A stretch of 5,743 nucleotides of DNA from an uncultured bacterium (GTDB lineage Bacteria > Bacillota > Clostridia > Lachnospirales > Lachnospiraceae), in the NCBI GenBank assembly GCA_946543095.1, contig CAMNLO010000122.1, forward strand, positions 1-5,743. Reading direction: 5' to 3'. Below the pieces are notes generated by a model. It did no database searches and was not told where the DNA came from. It was given only the letters and a program-made list of their open reading frames with translations. Both the position numbers and the translations under genes were made by a program. This document shows positions 5,434-5,743 of this stretch, piece after piece; positions within the stretch are counted from its first letter, which is position 1, and each line of letters opens with the position of its first letter.

Positions 5434-5500
5434 GCAGAAGGTCATCACAGCGAAGCAGTCCGGCGCCCATCCTCCTGACAGAACGCACGTCTCCGGCTTT

Positions 5501-5743
5501 CTACCAGCCTCCCCCCATTTCCAGGATCTGCCCCGTTACATAGGAAGGCATTTCATACAGCTTTTTCACCGCAGCAGCCACCTCTTCAGGCGTCGTGAAC
5601 CGTCCTGCGGGGATCTCCTGACGGAGCTCCTCCTGTTCTTCCGGGGAAAGGTGCGCGTTCATTTTTGTGTCCACCATCCCGGGAGCAAGGGCGTTTACGG
5701 CGATGCCGCTGGGAGCAAGCTCCTTTGCAAGAGAAAGGGTCAG
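5501..5743 (-). CDS. FabG-like short-chain dehydrogenase/reductase, C-terminal 80 residues (cut by window edge)
   Basis: Reading the minus strand from the right edge gives an open frame of 80 codons ending in TAG at 5503-5501. It shows the C-terminal third of a classical short-chain dehydrogenase: SLAKELAPSGIAVNALAPGM (the helix and strand after the catalytic YxxxK, with the PG motif that contacts the cofactor), DTKMNAHLSPEEQEEL (substrate-lid helix), EIPAGRFTTPEEVAAAV, and the closing SYVTGQILEMGGGW, matching the usual VTGQ...DGG(W/F) end. FabG reduces 3-oxoacyl-ACP with NADPH in fatty acid synthesis, but many relatives use other carbonyl substrates and the catalytic residues are outside the window, so the precise substrate is open. 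It faces the heptose cassette convergently and is unlikely to belong to it. Confidence 0.88.
   Translation of the reverse strand: MTLSLAKELAPSGIAVNALAPGMVDTKMNAHLSPEEQEELRQEIPAGRFTTPEEVAAAVKKLYEMPSYVTGQILEMGGGW

Noticed and set aside
5350..5500. Minus-strand open frame after the dehydrogenase stop, reading GGWAPDCFAVMTFCHGG
   Set aside because: It looks faintly protein-like and could be a gene remnant, but there is no start with a ribosome site and no recognisable domain, and it runs into the heptosyltransferase end; support is too weak to call a pseudogene.
5399..5743. Plus-strand open frame from ATG at 5399 through the right edge
   Set aside because: It is antisense to the clear FabG-like C-terminus, has no ribosome site and resembles no family; most of it is a shadow of the dehydrogenase.
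1..5743. tRNA, rRNA, insertion sequence or attachment site
   Set aside because: No cloverleaf-like sequence, transposase or integrase motif, or terminal inverted repeat pair was seen by eye on either strand.

Overview
The window is 5.7 kb of bacterial chromosome, mostly GC-rich, with purine-rich Shine-Dalgarno sites of the Bacillota type. The codon style and the FabG-like C-terminus suggest a clostridial, Lachnospiraceae-like gut bacterium. That placement is an inference with modest support, and other ADP-heptose-using lineages are possible.

Layout: (1) The 3' part of a gene for a diguanylate cyclase (GGDEF domain) enters from the left edge and ends at 670. (2) A vapBC type II toxin-antitoxin pair (755-1383) has its own recognisable promoter, and overlapping inverted repeats cover the -10 region. 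(3) A heptose cassette follows on the same strand: hldD (ADP-heptose 6-epimerase, 1402-2373), hldE (bifunctional heptose kinase/adenylyltransferase, 2509-3972), an 81-codon gene for a Ser-Gly-Gly repeat peptide (3945-4190) and an Aah/TibC-family protein O-heptosyltransferase (4187-5374). (4) A FabG-like short-chain dehydrogenase, cut by the right edge, converges on the cassette from the minus strand (5501-5743).

How the genes fit together: HldE and HldD make ADP-L-glycero-D-manno-heptose, the donor used by Aah/TibC-type enzymes to glycosylate serines in the strand-loop-strand repeats of autotransporter adhesins such as AIDA-I and TibA. Here there is no autotransporter. The only visible acceptor candidate is the 81-residue peptide, which has five SGG motifs and is encoded immediately before the transferase through an ATGA start/stop overlap. 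Its first 20 residues also fit the spacing of a double-glycine leader (L-12, S-11, hydrophobic -7 and -4, G-2, G-1), the type cleaved by C39-peptidase ABC exporters. The most interesting reading is therefore a dedicated, secreted, O-heptosylated small peptide: a glycopeptide system built from autotransporter glycosylation parts. This is a hypothesis; no exporter or peptidase is in the window, and gmhA and gmhB, needed earlier in the heptose pathway, are also absent.

The vapBC pair ends only 18 bases before hldD, and hldD has no clear Shine-Dalgarno site of its own, so the heptose genes may be transcribed from the vapBC promoter.
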